Shown in pieces: positions 33,726 through 42,359 of a DNA stretch of 64,000 bases (the first letter of the stretch is position 1; the number at the start of each line of letters is the position of its first letter). This DNA is from Microvirga vignae (lineage in GTDB: Bacteria > Pseudomonadota > Alphaproteobacteria > Rhizobiales > Beijerinckiaceae). Both the position numbers and the translations under genes were made by a program. The stretch is taken from contig NZ_LCYG01000022.1 in the NCBI RefSeq assembly GCF_001017175.1, positions 5,320 to 69,319 on the forward strand, in the 5' to 3' direction. The notes under the pieces were generated by a model. It saw only the letters and a list, made by a program, of their open reading frames with translations, was not told where the DNA came from and did not search any database.

Positions 33726-34679
33726 TTATCGTTCTGCCTTCGCGGAGCGCCGCTTGCGGGCATAATCCATCAGCTCCTCGTCCACGACTTCAGGCAGCTT
33801 GATCTCCACCGTGACCAAAAGGTCGCCGCGCTCCCCGCCCTTCATGGGCAGGCCCTTGCCGCGCAGGCGGAAGGTGCGGCCGGAATCGGTCATGGGCGGG
33901 ATGTTCATGCTCACCGCGCCGGTCAGGGTCGGGATGCGCACCGAGCCGCCGAGGATGGCCTCCTCGATCTGGATCGGCAGGCGCGAGCGCAGGTTCGCGC
34001 CCTCCATGGTGAAGCGCTCATGAGGCGCGATCCTGATGGTGAGGAGCGCATCGCCCGGGTTCACGCCAGGAGCCCCCTGCCCCTGGCCGCGCAGGCGGAT
34101 CACCTGCCCGTCGCTGACGCCTTTGGGAATGACCACGTCCAGGTCGCGGCCCGTCGGCAGCCGGATACGCTTCTTCGCCTCCGCAGCCACTTCCTCCAGG
34201 GTCACGGTGAGGGTGGCCGACACGTCCTCGCCCTTCTGGGGACGGGCGCGGTTCTGCTGCTGGCGCATGCCCTCGGCCCCGGCCGAGCGGAATGCCTCAC
34301 CGAAGAGCTCGGAGAAGAAATCGTTAGTATCCCCGCCTGTAAAGCCGCGCGCGCCACGCCGTCCGAACGGGCTGCCGCCACCGAAACCGAAACCCTCGAA
34401 GCCCTGAGCGCCCGCGCCCCGGCCGCCACCGAAGCCTTCAAAGCCCTGGAAGCGCGGCTTGCCTTCCGCGTCGATCTCGCCTCGGTCGAATTGGGCGCGC
34501 TTCTCCGCATCGCCCAGGATCTCATAGGCGGCATTGACCTCGGCGAACTTGTCCTTGGTCTTCGGGTCGTTCTTGTTGCTGTCCGGATGATAGGTTTTGG
34601 CCAGCTTGCGGAACGCCTTCTTGATCTCCGCTTCGCTCGCGGAGCGGGACACGCCTAGAACGTCGTAGGGGTTTCGCAT
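33726..34679 (-). CDS. DnaJ/CbpA-like co-chaperone
   Basis: 317 aa. J domain at residues 1-70 ([23 protein letters not shown] motif in TYHPDSNKN), a G/F-rich linker ([20 protein letters not shown]) and the two C-terminal substrate-binding domains ([40 protein letters not shown]). The cysteine zinc fingers of true DnaJ are absent, so it is a CbpA-type helper of DnaK. The open frame continues upstream, but ATG 34679 is where the J domain begins. Confidence 0.92.
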   Translation of the reverse strand: MRNPYDVLGVSRSASEAEIKKAFRKLAKTYHPDSNKNDPKTKDKFAEVNAAYEILGDAEKRAQFDRGEIDAEGKPRFQGFEGFGGGRGAGAQGFEGFGFGGGSPFGRRGARGFTGGDTNDFFSELFGEAFRSAGAEGMRQQQNRARPQKGEDVSATLTVTLEEVAAEAKKRIRLPTGRDLDVVIPKGVSDGQVIRLRGQGQGAPGVNPGDALLTIRIAPHERFTMEGANLRSRLPIQIEEAILGGSVRIPTLTGAVSMNIPPMTDSGRTFRLRGKGLPMKGGERGDLLVTVEIKLPEVVDEELMDYARKRRSAKAER

Positions 34680-34783
34680 CGTGGAAAATCCATGAACCGT
34701 CAGATGAGGGCAGAACCGCCCTACGGGATTGAGGTTCATATGGGAAAAGTGTTGCTGCTTGGCAACAAGAAGCTGGCAGCAGC

Positions 34784-35320
34784 TTAAGCTTTCGCGATCT
34801 TTTTCAGAAGCTTGGCCGGGGCCTTCCCCGGCTTCGTCTCGGATGCCGCCGGCCTGACCTCCTTGAGCGCCCATTCCTCGCCCGAAGGCCGGCAGGCGGT
34901 GCCATGCAGATTGGCGCTCTTGGGGCCGCTGAGCTGGGCAGTGAAGGTGCGGCAGATCTCGTCGTTCTTCACGAAGGGCACGCCGGTCGGCGTGAAGGTA
35001 CCCTTCATCGAGGTCTCGGGATTATCCCAGGAGACTTGCGTTCCCGCCCCTTGCGGATCGAGGGCGACGGCAAGAGCCGCCTTGGCCCGGCGCCAGTCTT
35101 CCTCGTTCAGATCGGGCGAAAGCAGAACCGGTTCAACGGGAGTGACGGCAGCCTGGGCGATGGCGCCCGTGGTCCTGGGCTCCTCATCGTCCAACCCCGC
35201 CATGCCGAGGGAAAGCGTGCACGCCGATGTCGACAGGGCGATCAATCCCGCAGCCAGAATTTTCCCGGCTTCGCGCAGGAAAGCATCTGATCTATAACGG
35301 CGCGGATTGGTCCACGGCAC
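34784..35320 (-). CDS. RT0821/Lpp0805 family surface lipoprotein
   Basis: 178 aa. After a basic N-terminus, [20 protein letters not shown] is a lipoprotein signal with lipobox STSAC. The mature part ([46 protein letters not shown]) follows the RT0821/Lpp0805 pattern with two conserved cysteines and W/N-P elements. Its role is unknown; it is assumed to sit in the outer membrane or periplasm. It is divergent from pdxH by 45 bp. Confidence 0.8.
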   Translation of the reverse strand: MPWTNPRRYRSDAFLREAGKILAAGLIALSTSACTLSLGMAGLDDEEPRTTGAIAQAAVTPVEPVLLSPDLNEEDWRRAKAALAVALDPQGAGTQVSWDNPETSMKGTFTPTGVPFVKNDEICRTFTAQLSGPKSANLHGTACRPSGEEWALKEVRPAASETKPGKAPAKLLKKIAKA

Positions 35321-35365
35321 GCGTCGGATCCCCCAGATCGAAAAGTCACACGCAGAGATATTCCA

Positions 35366-35974
35366 TTGAACCCGTTAACAACCGGTGACTTCACTGAAGC
35401 GGAAGAACCCTTTGACCTGTTTCAGTCCTGGCTGACGGAGGCCGAAGCCTCCGAGCCGAACGATCCGAACGCCATGGCGCTCGCGACCGTCGACGAGACG
35501 GGGTTGCCCAACGTACGCATGGTGCTGCTCAAAGGCTTCGATGAGAACGGCTTCGTGTTCTACACCAACACGGAATCCAACAAGGGCCGCGAGCTTCTGG
35601 GGCAGAAGAAGGCCGCCATCGTCCTGCACTGGAAGAGCCTGCGCCGCCAGGTGCGTGCCCGTGGCCCGGTGACCGTGGTGAGCGACGAGGAAGCCGACGC
35701 CTATTTCCAGAGCCGGCCCCGAGACAGCCGCATCGGCGCCTGGGCGAGCCAGCAGTCGCGCCCGCTGGAGAGCCGTTTCGCGCTGGAAAAGGCTGTCGCC
35801 CTGAACGCCGCGAAGTACGCTTTAGGCGAAGTGCCGCGCCCGCCCTACTGGACGGGTTTCCGCATCGCGCCTGTCTCCATCGAGTTCTGGCAGGACAAAC
35901 CATTTCGGCTCCACGACCGCGTGGTCTTCACCCGCGAGGGAGACGGCTGGCGCAAAGTCCGCCTTTATCCATAA
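35366..35974 (+). CDS. pdxH: Pyridoxamine 5'-phosphate oxidase
   Basis: 202 aa FMN enzyme making pyridoxal phosphate. [20 protein letters not shown] and [20 protein letters not shown] bind FMN; the C-terminal signature is [20 protein letters not shown] then RLHDRVVF, with the usual final RxYP (VRLYP). The start is a TTG at 35366, with a weak GAGATATT before it; there is no ATG between this and the conserved region's first residues. Divergent from the surface lipoprotein gene. Confidence 0.95.
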   Translation: MNPLTTGDFTEAEEPFDLFQSWLTEAEASEPNDPNAMALATVDETGLPNVRMVLLKGFDENGFVFYTNTESNKGRELLGQKKAAIVLHWKSLRRQVRARGPVTVVSDEEADAYFQSRPRDSRIGAWASQQSRPLESRFALEKAVALNAAKYALGEVPRPPYWTGFRIAPVSIEFWQDKPFRLHDRVVFTREGDGWRKVRLYP

Positions 35975-36028
35975 GACTTCCGCTCACCGATGAGATAAGG
36001 GTGACCTCACCCTCAGAGAGATTTTGAA

Positions 36029-36784
36029 ATGTCCTCCTCGTCCAACACCTCCCGCCGCATCATGCTGCTCACCGGCGCCAGCCGCGGGATCGGGCATGCC
36101 ACGGTGAAGCGCTTCTCCGCCGCCGGCTGGCGGGTGATCACCTGCTCACGCCATGGCTTTCCCGAAAACTGCCCGTGGGAGATGGGGCCGGAGGACCATC
36201 TGCAGGTCGATCTCGCGAATGCGGAGGATACCCGCCGCGCCATCGCCGAGGTGAAGGAGCGGCTCGCCGCCGAGGGCGGCTGCCTGCATGCGCTCGTCAA
36301 CAATGCGGGCATCTCGCCCAAGGGTCCCGGCGGCACGCGTCTGGACGCTATCCACACGGCCTATGAGGACTGGCTGCGGGTGTTCCAGGTGAACTTCTTC
36401 GCCTCGATCATGCTGGCCCGTGGCCTGCAGGACGAGCTGACCCGCGCCAAGGGATCGGTGGTGAATGTCACCTCTATCGCGGGCTCCCGCGTCCATCCCT
36501 TCGCCGGTGCGGCTTACGCCACCTCCAAGGCGGCGCTCGCGGCGCTGACCCGAGAGATGGCTGCCGATTTCGGCCCTCTCGCCGTTCGCGTGAACGCCAT
36601 TTCCCCTGGCGAGATCGACACCTCGATCCTCTCACCGGGCACGGAAAAGATCGTTGAGCAAATCCCCATGCGCCGTCTCGGCACGCCTGACGAGGTGGCC
36701 AAGGCCATCTACTTCCTCTGCACCGACGCGAGTTCCTACGTGAACGGCGCGGAGCTGCACATCAATGGCGGCCAGCACGTTTAA
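36029..36784 (+). CDS. SDR-family oxidoreductase
   Basis: 251 aa. TGASRGIGHATVKRFSAAGW is the NAD(P)-binding motif, NNAGISPKGPG the NNAG element, and YATSKAALAALTREMA has the catalytic Tyr and Lys; it closes with the classical FLCTDASSYVNGAELHINGG motif. Substrate unknown. It is 55 bp downstream of pdxH and 29 bp before the NUDIX gene, so all three may be co-transcribed. Confidence 0.9.
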   Translation: MSSSSNTSRRIMLLTGASRGIGHATVKRFSAAGWRVITCSRHGFPENCPWEMGPEDHLQVDLANAEDTRRAIAEVKERLAAEGGCLHALVNNAGISPKGPGGTRLDAIHTAYEDWLRVFQVNFFASIMLARGLQDELTRAKGSVVNVTSIAGSRVHPFAGAAYATSKAALAALTREMAADFGPLAVRVNAISPGEIDTSILSPGTEKIVEQIPMRRLGTPDEVAKAIYFLCTDASSYVNGAELHINGGQHV

Positions 36785-36813
36785 GCCCTGAGGCGGTGGG
36801 AGAGCGTTATTCC

Positions 36814-37263
36814 ATGACGAGCGAGCGCTTCTATCCGTCACGTCCCATCCTCGCCGCCTCGGTGGCAGTGATCCGGAATGGGCGGATCCTGCTCGCAGCA
36901 CGGGGCAAACCGCCGAGCGAGGGCCTCTATTCGCTGCCTGGCGGGATGGTGGAGACCGGCGAACGCTTAAGTGAGGCGGCCCTGCGGGAACTGCGCGAAG
37001 AAGTTGGAGTCGAGGCCGAGATCATCGGATTGATCGCGCCTGTGGAGTTCATTGAAAGAGACGAGATGGGCCATATAAAGCACCATGTCGTCATCGCCGC
37101 CCATGCCGCCCGCTGGGTTTCCGGCGAACCCCAGACAGGACCGGAAGCAAAGGATATCCGTTGGGTCACGGAACGGGACATTGCCGATCTGCCCATGACA
37201 GCGGGGCTCACGGGAATTCTGCAGCGGGCCTTCGAGCTCGCCCGCGAGGATTCACGCTCATGA
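36814..37263 (+). CDS. NUDIX hydrolase
   Basis: 149 aa. The Nudix box GGMVETGERLSEAALRELRE plus EVG fits GxxxxxExxxxxAxxRExxEExG and forms the metal/diphosphate site; the preceding VIRNGRILLAARGKPPSEGL strand is typical of ADP-ribose or nucleotide pyrophosphatases. ATG 36814 has GGGAGAG ~9 bases upstream; a GTG at 36796 is an alternative. Its stop overlaps the start of the TIGR02301 gene (ATGA). Confidence 0.88.
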   Translation: MTSERFYPSRPILAASVAVIRNGRILLAARGKPPSEGLYSLPGGMVETGERLSEAALRELREEVGVEAEIIGLIAPVEFIERDEMGHIKHHVVIAAHAARWVSGEPQTGPEAKDIRWVTERDIADLPMTAGLTGILQRAFELAREDSRS

Positions 37264-37871
37264 AGCACGCCGTCGTGCTGCTTACGGTTCTGGCGATGGG
37301 ACCGGCATCCTTCCAGCCGGCGGCGGCGCAGGGTTTCTTCGAGCGCCTGTTCGGCCCCCCTCGTAATCCGAACATGCCCCAACAGCCTTACCCGCAGCAG
37401 CCCTACCCGCCGCAATATCGGCCGCAGCCGCAATATCGCCCTCAACCCCAGCCCCAGCCACAGCAGCGGCGTCAACAGCAACAGAGCAATCCGCAGCCGC
37501 GTCCGGGAGCCCAACAGCCGCCGCCGGAACAGCAGCAGGCCGAACCCGCTCCCGCGGTCGAGCCGCCGCCAGCTCCTTACGAAAAGGAGCTTCTGCGGCT
37601 CGCCGAAATCATGGGGGCTCTCGCCATGCTGCGTCCGCTCTGCACTGCTCCCGACGCCCAAGAATGGGGTCGGCGCATGCAGATCCTGCTCGATACGGAG
37701 GGCACGACGCCAGGCCGCCGCGAACGTCTGGCCGGAGCCTACAACAAGGGCTACCAAGCCTATGCCCTCACCTATCGCGTCTGCACGCCTTCGGCCCAGG
37801 AAGCCTCGGTCCGGTTCATCCGGGAAGGCGAGCAGATCGCCCGCAGCATCACCGGGCGCTACGGCGGCTAG
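37260..37871 (+). CDS. TIGR02301 family periplasmic protein
   Basis: 203 aa. MKHAVVLLTVLAMGPASFQP with AAAQ is a signal peptide. Residues ~35-100 form a strongly Pro/Gln-rich linker (PQYRPQPQYRPQPQPQPQQR). The C-terminal ~100 residues (KELLRLAEIMGALAMLRPLC, EWGRRMQILLDTEGTTPGRR, TYRVCTPSAQEASVRFIREG) are the TIGR02301 domain, with two conserved cysteines, typical of Hyphomicrobiales. Function unknown. The 4-bp overlap with the NUDIX gene shows coupling; this neighbourhood is common in rhizobia. Confidence 0.88.
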   Translation: MKHAVVLLTVLAMGPASFQPAAAQGFFERLFGPPRNPNMPQQPYPQQPYPPQYRPQPQYRPQPQPQPQQRRQQQQSNPQPRPGAQQPPPEQQQAEPAPAVEPPPAPYEKELLRLAEIMGALAMLRPLCTAPDAQEWGRRMQILLDTEGTTPGRRERLAGAYNKGYQAYALTYRVCTPSAQEASVRFIREGEQIARSITGRYGG

Positions 37872-38041
37872 GAATCGTCACCGCGCAATCCTTGGCGGAC
37901 CAAGGGCTTTATCCACATTTATTAGAACCCTCCCCCCTCGCGTTAACCTCTTTGCAAGGTGATGCTGGCGGTGGGACGGCGCGATGCCTTAAGAGTCGAA
38001 TCAACCGAACCCGCGCCGACCCCCTAAAGGGGCCTGGATTT

Positions 38042-38305
38042 ATGAACGATAACGACGTCCCTCTCACCGAGCTGCCCGAACTCAGCGCCATCAAGCAGGC
38101 CGCATTGAGCTATGTGACCGAGGCTTTTGCCGAGGCCGAGTTCGACGGGCTTGACGCCGATTGCATGGCGCAAGCCGCGCTCTTCGCAGCCTTCACCGAA
38201 CTCGTCGCCACTTACGGCGAGGACGCCGTGGCCCAATACGCCTCATCGCTCGCGGACAAGATCCGCAGCGGGGCGTTCTCGATGGCGGGTTCGTTGAAGC
38301 ATTAA
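38042..38305 (+). CDS. Hypothetical helical protein (87 aa)
   Basis: Acidic, entirely helical, without signal: MNDNDVPLTELPELSAIKQA to EYGED-type repeats of Ala/Glu (EAFAEAEFDGLDADCMAQAA LFAAFTELVATYG). AAAGGGG lies upstream of ATG 38042. It could be a small regulator or adaptor, but no family was recalled. A frame reading from 37664 is a shadow of the TIGR02301 gene for most of its length. Confidence 0.6.
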   Translation: MNDNDVPLTELPELSAIKQAALSYVTEAFAEAEFDGLDADCMAQAALFAAFTELVATYGEDAVAQYASSLADKIRSGAFSMAGSLKH

Positions 38306-38391
38306 GGCAGAGGAACTGCTGCGCGACCCAGTGCTCACCTCGTGTGGCATCGCTGCCGGCCGGGGAGAATCCTGAGCCCTTGCCGCTCGCT

Positions 38392-38507
38392 AGAGCAGCG
38401 GACCCATAAGTGGACTTGCACTTTTGGGTTGAATCCGATGCTCCCTTTATAGAGCAGTGCATCGTTCGAGGCGGAAAACCGGATCCATTTTTCTCGTCCG
38501 ATGCTCT
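38392..38507. repeat. AGAGCATCGG-type repeat, copy 5 (rearranged)
   Basis: Starts AGAGCAGCGGACCCATAAGT, passes CCGATGCTCCCTTTATAGAG, then CAGTGCATCGTTCGAGGCGG and ends CGTCCGATGCTCT. Parts of both halves are present but in mixed order, like a recombined copy. It lies in the 480-bp gap upstream of the LysE gene. Confidence 0.65.
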
Positions 38508-38662
38508 AAACCATGCGCCCGATCGTCATCGAGGACACCCGAGCACCGTGCGAATTGCGTGTCTTCGTGACCACCGCTCGCGATCCGGGTAGCATTGAGC
38601 AACTTCGCGGTGTCGGCGCTTTGTCCAACGAGATGTCGAGAGAGAGCCTCCTCATGCCGGAT

Positions 38663-38712
38663 CTAGAGCATTTTCCGGCGAAGTGGATCCGGTTCGCCGT
38701 CAGAAAATGCGG
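38663..38712. repeat. AGCATTTTCCGGCGAA-type palindromic repeat
   Basis: GCATTTTCCGGCGAA and TTCGCCGTCAGAAAATGC form an imperfect inverted repeat around GTGGATCCGG. From memory, this GAGCATTTTCCGGCGAAGTG element is a dispersed REP-type sequence in Microvirga-like genomes. Only one copy is present in the window. Confidence 0.6.
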
Positions 38713-38785
38713 CAGACCAAAGAAGAGAGCTGATTCCACGTAAGGGGAAACGGCTCTAACGACCTTTCTGACTTTCGACACGGCC

Positions 38786-39403
38786 GTGCTGGCCCTGCAG
38801 CTCGCCCCCGGACCCGACATGATCCTTCTGCTGAGCCGCGGCGTCGGTCAGGGTCGGCGCACGGCAGTTCTTACGGCAGTCGGCATGACCTTGGTGGCCG
38901 GCCTTATCCAGCTTCCGCTCTTGGCCCTTGGCGTCGCGTCTTTGATTCAAGCCTCGCCAATGGCCTTCGAGCTTTTGCGATGGTCGGGAGCGGCTTACCT
39001 CGTCTGGCTTGGAGCCAAACTCATCATCGGATCCCTTCGCACTCACGCCCTTGTACGGACGGCACCGCAGCCGATTTCGGATTTCACCGCTCTGCGTCAG
39101 GGAATGATCAACAATCTGACCAACCCGAAAGCGATGGTCTTCATGCTGGCCTTCCTTCCGCAATTCGTCGATCCGGCGAATGGTTGGTCCGTGACGGCAC
39201 AGCTGCTGTTCCTGGGGGGCGTCCAAAAGACTTCCGGCTTCTTCGTTCTCGGAACTGTTGCGGTCGGCACGGGAACGATCGGCGACTGGCTTTCACGTCG
39301 ACCAGGCCTCATCGCCTGGCAGGAGAGGTGCGCCGGCATCATCATGATCGCTCTCGGCCTGCGCCTCGCCCTGGCAGGCGATGCGTCTCCGATTCGCCGT
39401 TGA
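38786..39403 (+). CDS. LysE-family translocator, start unclear
   Basis: 205 aa from GTG 38786, with the LysE/RhtB opening AVLALQLAPGPDMILLLSRG, five further hydrophobic helices and the conserved GMINNLTNPKAMVFMLAFLP. It is an inner-membrane amino-acid or metabolite exporter. Family members normally have ~20 residues before the GPD motif; in-frame sequence here (LTTFLTFDTA) fits but lacks any ATG, GTG or TTG between the upstream stop at 38741 and GTG 38786; only a CTG (38768) is available. Either CTG initiates or the N-terminus is damaged. Confidence 0.78.
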   Translation: MLALQLAPGPDMILLLSRGVGQGRRTAVLTAVGMTLVAGLIQLPLLALGVASLIQASPMAFELLRWSGAAYLVWLGAKLIIGSLRTHALVRTAPQPISDFTALRQGMINNLTNPKAMVFMLAFLPQFVDPANGWSVTAQLLFLGGVQKTSGFFVLGTVAVGTGTIGDWLSRRPGLIAWQERCAGIIMIALGLRLALAGDASPIRR

Positions 39404-39433
39404 GGCTTATCACCCGGATCGAGGAGTGGACGC

Positions 39434-39826
39434 ATGAAAGATGTGAAGCTACGGGTCGCGAGACCGACCGACAGGCTCGAAGAAGTCGTGCGTTTCTATC
39501 GCGACGGTCTCGGTTTCGAGATGATCGCCTCATTCGACGATCACGATGGCTTCGATGGCCGAATGCTCGGGCATCCCGGCGCACCCTGGCACCTGGAATT
39601 CACGCAGCATCCCGGACACAGGGCCGGACGGGCTCCAACACAGGACAATCTCCTCGTTTTCTATCTGCCCGACCGCACAGCATGGGAAGCTGCCATCGAA
39701 CGGATGCGTGCCAATGGCTTCTCGCCCGTTCCCTCCTTCAACCCTTATTGGGATCGCCACGGGATGACATTCGAAGATCCCGACGGTTACCGCGTCGTGC
39801 TTCAGAACGCTGTGTGGGACGTATGA
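39434..39826 (+). CDS. VOC-family protein (glyoxalase/dioxygenase fold)
   Basis: 130 aa single-domain vicinal-oxygen-chelate protein: KLRVARPTDRLEEVVRFYRD opening strand-helix, GAPWHLEFTQHPG as metal-side strand, and HGMTFEDPDGYRVVLQNAVW with the terminal glutamate-type position occupied by Q/V, so the metal site may be atypical. GAGGAG lies before ATG 39434. It follows the LysE gene by 30 bp and may be cotranscribed. Substrate unknown. Confidence 0.8.
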   Translation: MKDVKLRVARPTDRLEEVVRFYRDGLGFEMIASFDDHDGFDGRMLGHPGAPWHLEFTQHPGHRAGRAPTQDNLLVFYLPDRTAWEAAIERMRANGFSPVPSFNPYWDRHGMTFEDPDGYRVVLQNAVWDV

Positions 39827-39839
39827 TCACGCTGCGCTT

Positions 39840-41174
39840 TTAGGGGCGCAGCGTCTCCTCGAACCGTGCCACCTCACCCTGCGACGGCATCTCCAATCCG
39901 CCGTCCCACATCACGACATTGCCGCGCACGACAGTGCCGATGGGCCACCCGGTAACTTTCCTGCCATCGTACGGAGTCCACTGGGACTTCGAGGCGATCC
40001 AGTCGTTGGTGATGATCTCGGTGCGCTTGAGATCGACCACGGTGAAATCCGCGTCATAGCCCACGGCGATGCGGCCTTTGCGGGCAATGCCGAAGAGGCG
40101 CTTGGGACCTGCGCTCGTCATGTCGACGAAGCGCTCGAGCGTGAGCCTGCTCGCATTCACGTGGTCGAGCATGATGGGAACGAGCGTCTGCACGCCGGTC
40201 ATGCCGGAAGGCGTATTGGGATAAGCCTTATCCTTCTCCTCGCGGGTATGCGGCGCGTGATCGGAGCCGAGAATATCGGCAATGCCCTCGTCGAGCCCCT
40301 GCCAGATCGCGGCACGATGATGTTCGTCGCGCACGGGCGGGTTCATCTGCACATAGGTGCCGAGGCGCTCGTAATCCTCCGGCCCCACAAGCGTCAGATG
40401 ATGCGGCGTGACCTCGACGGAGACGAGATCCTTATGCTCCTTCAACAGCGCCATCTCCTCCGCCGTCGTGACGTGGAGCACGTGAATGCGCGCGCCGGTC
40501 GCCTGAGAGATGCGCACGAGACGCTGCGTGCAGGTGAGTGCGACCTCCGCCGAACGCCAGACGGGATGGGAGCGCGGATCCTTCTCGACGCGCAGGTCCT
40601 TCCGCGCACGCAGCATCGCCTCGTCCTCCGAATGGAAAGCGGCGCGGCGGCGCGTGTTGCGCAGGATATTGGCAATGCCCTCGTCATCCTCCACCAGCAG
40701 GGAGCCGGTGGACGAGCCCATGAACACCTTGATCCCGGCAGCGCCCGGAAGACGTTCGAGTTCTGCGACATCCTTCGCGTTCTCATGCGTGCCGCCGACC
40801 CAGAAGGCGAAGTCGCAATGCATGCGGTGATGCCCGCGCTTCACCTTGTCCGCGAGCGTCTCAGGGGTGGTGGTCTGCGGGTCGGTGTTCGGCATTTCGA
40901 AGACTGCGGTCACGCCGCCCATGACGGCAGCGCGGGAGCCTGATTCCAGATCCTCCTTGTGGTCGAGACCGGGCTCGCGGAAATGCACCTGCGTGTCGAT
41001 GACGCCGGGCAGGATGTGCAGCCCCCGGCAATCGATCTCCCGGCCGGCGGAGGCCTGGGAGAGATCGCCGATGGCGGCGATGGTGCCGGCCCGGATGCCG
41101 ATATCGCGCTCGACGCGTCCGTCGTGGTTCACGACGATACCGCCCTTGAGGATCAGGTCGAAGGTTTGGGGCAT
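39840..41174 (-). CDS. pyrC: Dihydroorotase (class I type)
   Basis: 444 aa. Zinc amidohydrolase of pyrimidine synthesis: metal motif DTQVHFREPG near residue 60, GVTAVFEMPNTDPQTTTPET, the HVLHVTTAEEM and EVTPHHLTL histidines, and SDHAPHTREEKD with the catalytic aspartate. Most ligands are present, so it should be active, though the family includes allantoinase-like paralogues; length and motifs fit dihydroorotase. I could not see whether this is the cell's only copy. ATG 41174 is the family start. The AGAGCATCGG-type repeat lies just upstream. Confidence 0.85.
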   Translation of the reverse strand: MPQTFDLILKGGIVVNHDGRVERDIGIRAGTIAAIGDLSQASAGREIDCRGLHILPGVIDTQVHFREPGLDHKEDLESGSRAAVMGGVTAVFEMPNTDPQTTTPETLADKVKRGHHRMHCDFAFWVGGTHENAKDVAELERLPGAAGIKVFMGSSTGSLLVEDDEGIANILRNTRRRAAFHSEDEAMLRARKDLRVEKDPRSHPVWRSAEVALTCTQRLVRISQATGARIHVLHVTTAEEMALLKEHKDLVSVEVTPHHLTLVGPEDYERLGTYVQMNPPVRDEHHRAAIWQGLDEGIADILGSDHAPHTREEKDKAYPNTPSGMTGVQTLVPIMLDHVNASRLTLERFVDMTSAGPKRLFGIARKGRIAVGYDADFTVVDLKRTEIITNDWIASKSQWTPYDGRKVTGWPIGTVVRGNVVMWDGGLEMPSQGEVARFEETLRP

Positions 41175-41224
41175 GGCAATCTCGTCCCTTGAGGCTCGAG
41201 CAAAGGGGGCATATGTCACGCTTG

Positions 41225-41335
41225 TAGCGCATCGTGCGGAAAAGTGGACCCGGTTTTCCGCATCCAACGATGCGCCAATTGACCAGAGAGCATCGGATGG
41301 GTCCTAAAAGTGGTTTCCACTTTTAGGTCCGATGC
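41225..41335. repeat. AGAGCATCGG-type repeat, copy 6
   Basis: Left half TAGCGCATCGTGCGGAAAAG to CCAACGATGCGCC, right half AGAGCATCGGATGGGTCCTA to TTTTAGGTCCGATGCACC. Both stems are nearly complete. It separates the divergent dihydroorotase and YgfZ genes and so lies within their promoter region. Confidence 0.85.
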
Positions 41336-41361
41336 ACCAGCAGGAGCAACTGGAGCGGAAC

Positions 41362-42255
41362 ATGCCGTCAGTCCATTTAGCCGACCGTGGCGTGGTAAGG
41401 GTTTCGGGCGAGGACGCCAAGAGTTTTCTCGATGGCCTCATCACCTGCGACCTGGACCGGGTCTCGCCCGAAGCCGCGCGGCTCGGCGCCTTGCTGTCGC
41501 CGCAAGGAAAAATCCTGTTCGACTTCATCGTGTTTCAGGCGCCGGACGAGATCGGCGGCGGTTACTACCTCGATACCTTCAGGGTCTTTGCTCCCGATCT
41601 CGCCAAACGGCTGACCTTCTACAAGCTCCGGGCCAAGGCGGGGATCGAGGACCTGTCCGACGCCATGGCCGTCGTGGCGGGCTGGGACGAGCAGAGGCCA
41701 GACGACGAAGTCGGCCTCGTGGCACAAGACCCTCGCCGGCCCGAACTCGGCTGGCGCGCCATCATCGCCGCGCAGGACGCGGCCGAATTCGCGAAGATCC
41801 CGGCCGAGGCCTACCATGCCCGCCGCATCGCACTCGGTGTCCCCGAGGGCGGGCGCGACTTCCTGTTCGGGGATGCCTTCCCGCATGAGGCGCTCATGGA
41901 CCAACTGCACGGGGTCGATTTCGACAAGGGCTGCTATGTGGGCCAGGAGGTCGTCTCGCGCATGCAGCACCGGGGCACGGCCCGCACACGCATCGTGCCC
42001 GCCGTCTACGAAGGCGGCTTTGCCGCCGATGTGGGCGTCGAGGTGACAGCGGGCGGGAAAGCGCTGGGCAAGACCGGCACCGGGGCAGAAGGTCGGGGTC
42101 TTGTCATGATCCGCCTGGACCGCGCCGCCGATGCTCTGGCAGCGGGCGAGCCCATCCTGGCGGGAGGCATTCCCGTCCGTTTGGAAAAGCCCCTCTGGGT
42201 AAACTTTCCTTACCCTGGGGAAACTGGCAGCAAAAGTGGCGCGGGTTCGGCCTAG
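41362..42255 (+). CDS. ygfZ: Folate-binding protein YgfZ
   Basis: 297 aa. A GcvT-like folate-binding fold with the diagnostic motif KGCYVGQEVVSRMQHRG around residue 190. YgfZ-type proteins assist assembly or repair of iron-sulfur clusters in a folate-dependent way. ATG 41362 has GGAG ~9 bases upstream; an earlier in-frame ATG at 41332 lies inside the repeat. Divergent from dihydroorotase. Confidence 0.9.
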   Translation: MPSVHLADRGVVRVSGEDAKSFLDGLITCDLDRVSPEAARLGALLSPQGKILFDFIVFQAPDEIGGGYYLDTFRVFAPDLAKRLTFYKLRAKAGIEDLSDAMAVVAGWDEQRPDDEVGLVAQDPRRPELGWRAIIAAQDAAEFAKIPAEAYHARRIALGVPEGGRDFLFGDAFPHEALMDQLHGVDFDKGCYVGQEVVSRMQHRGTARTRIVPAVYEGGFAADVGVEVTAGGKALGKTGTGAEGRGLVMIRLDRAADALAAGEPILAGGIPVRLEKPLWVNFPYPGETGSKSGAGSA

Positions 42256-42359
42256 GACTGGGTTCCAAGGAACCGGGTGATCAAATCTGCGTTAGCCGCG
42301 AATGGACCTCTTACGCGCCGAAAGCCATGCGCGAAGGGGGCCTGATCAAGGGATTTTCG

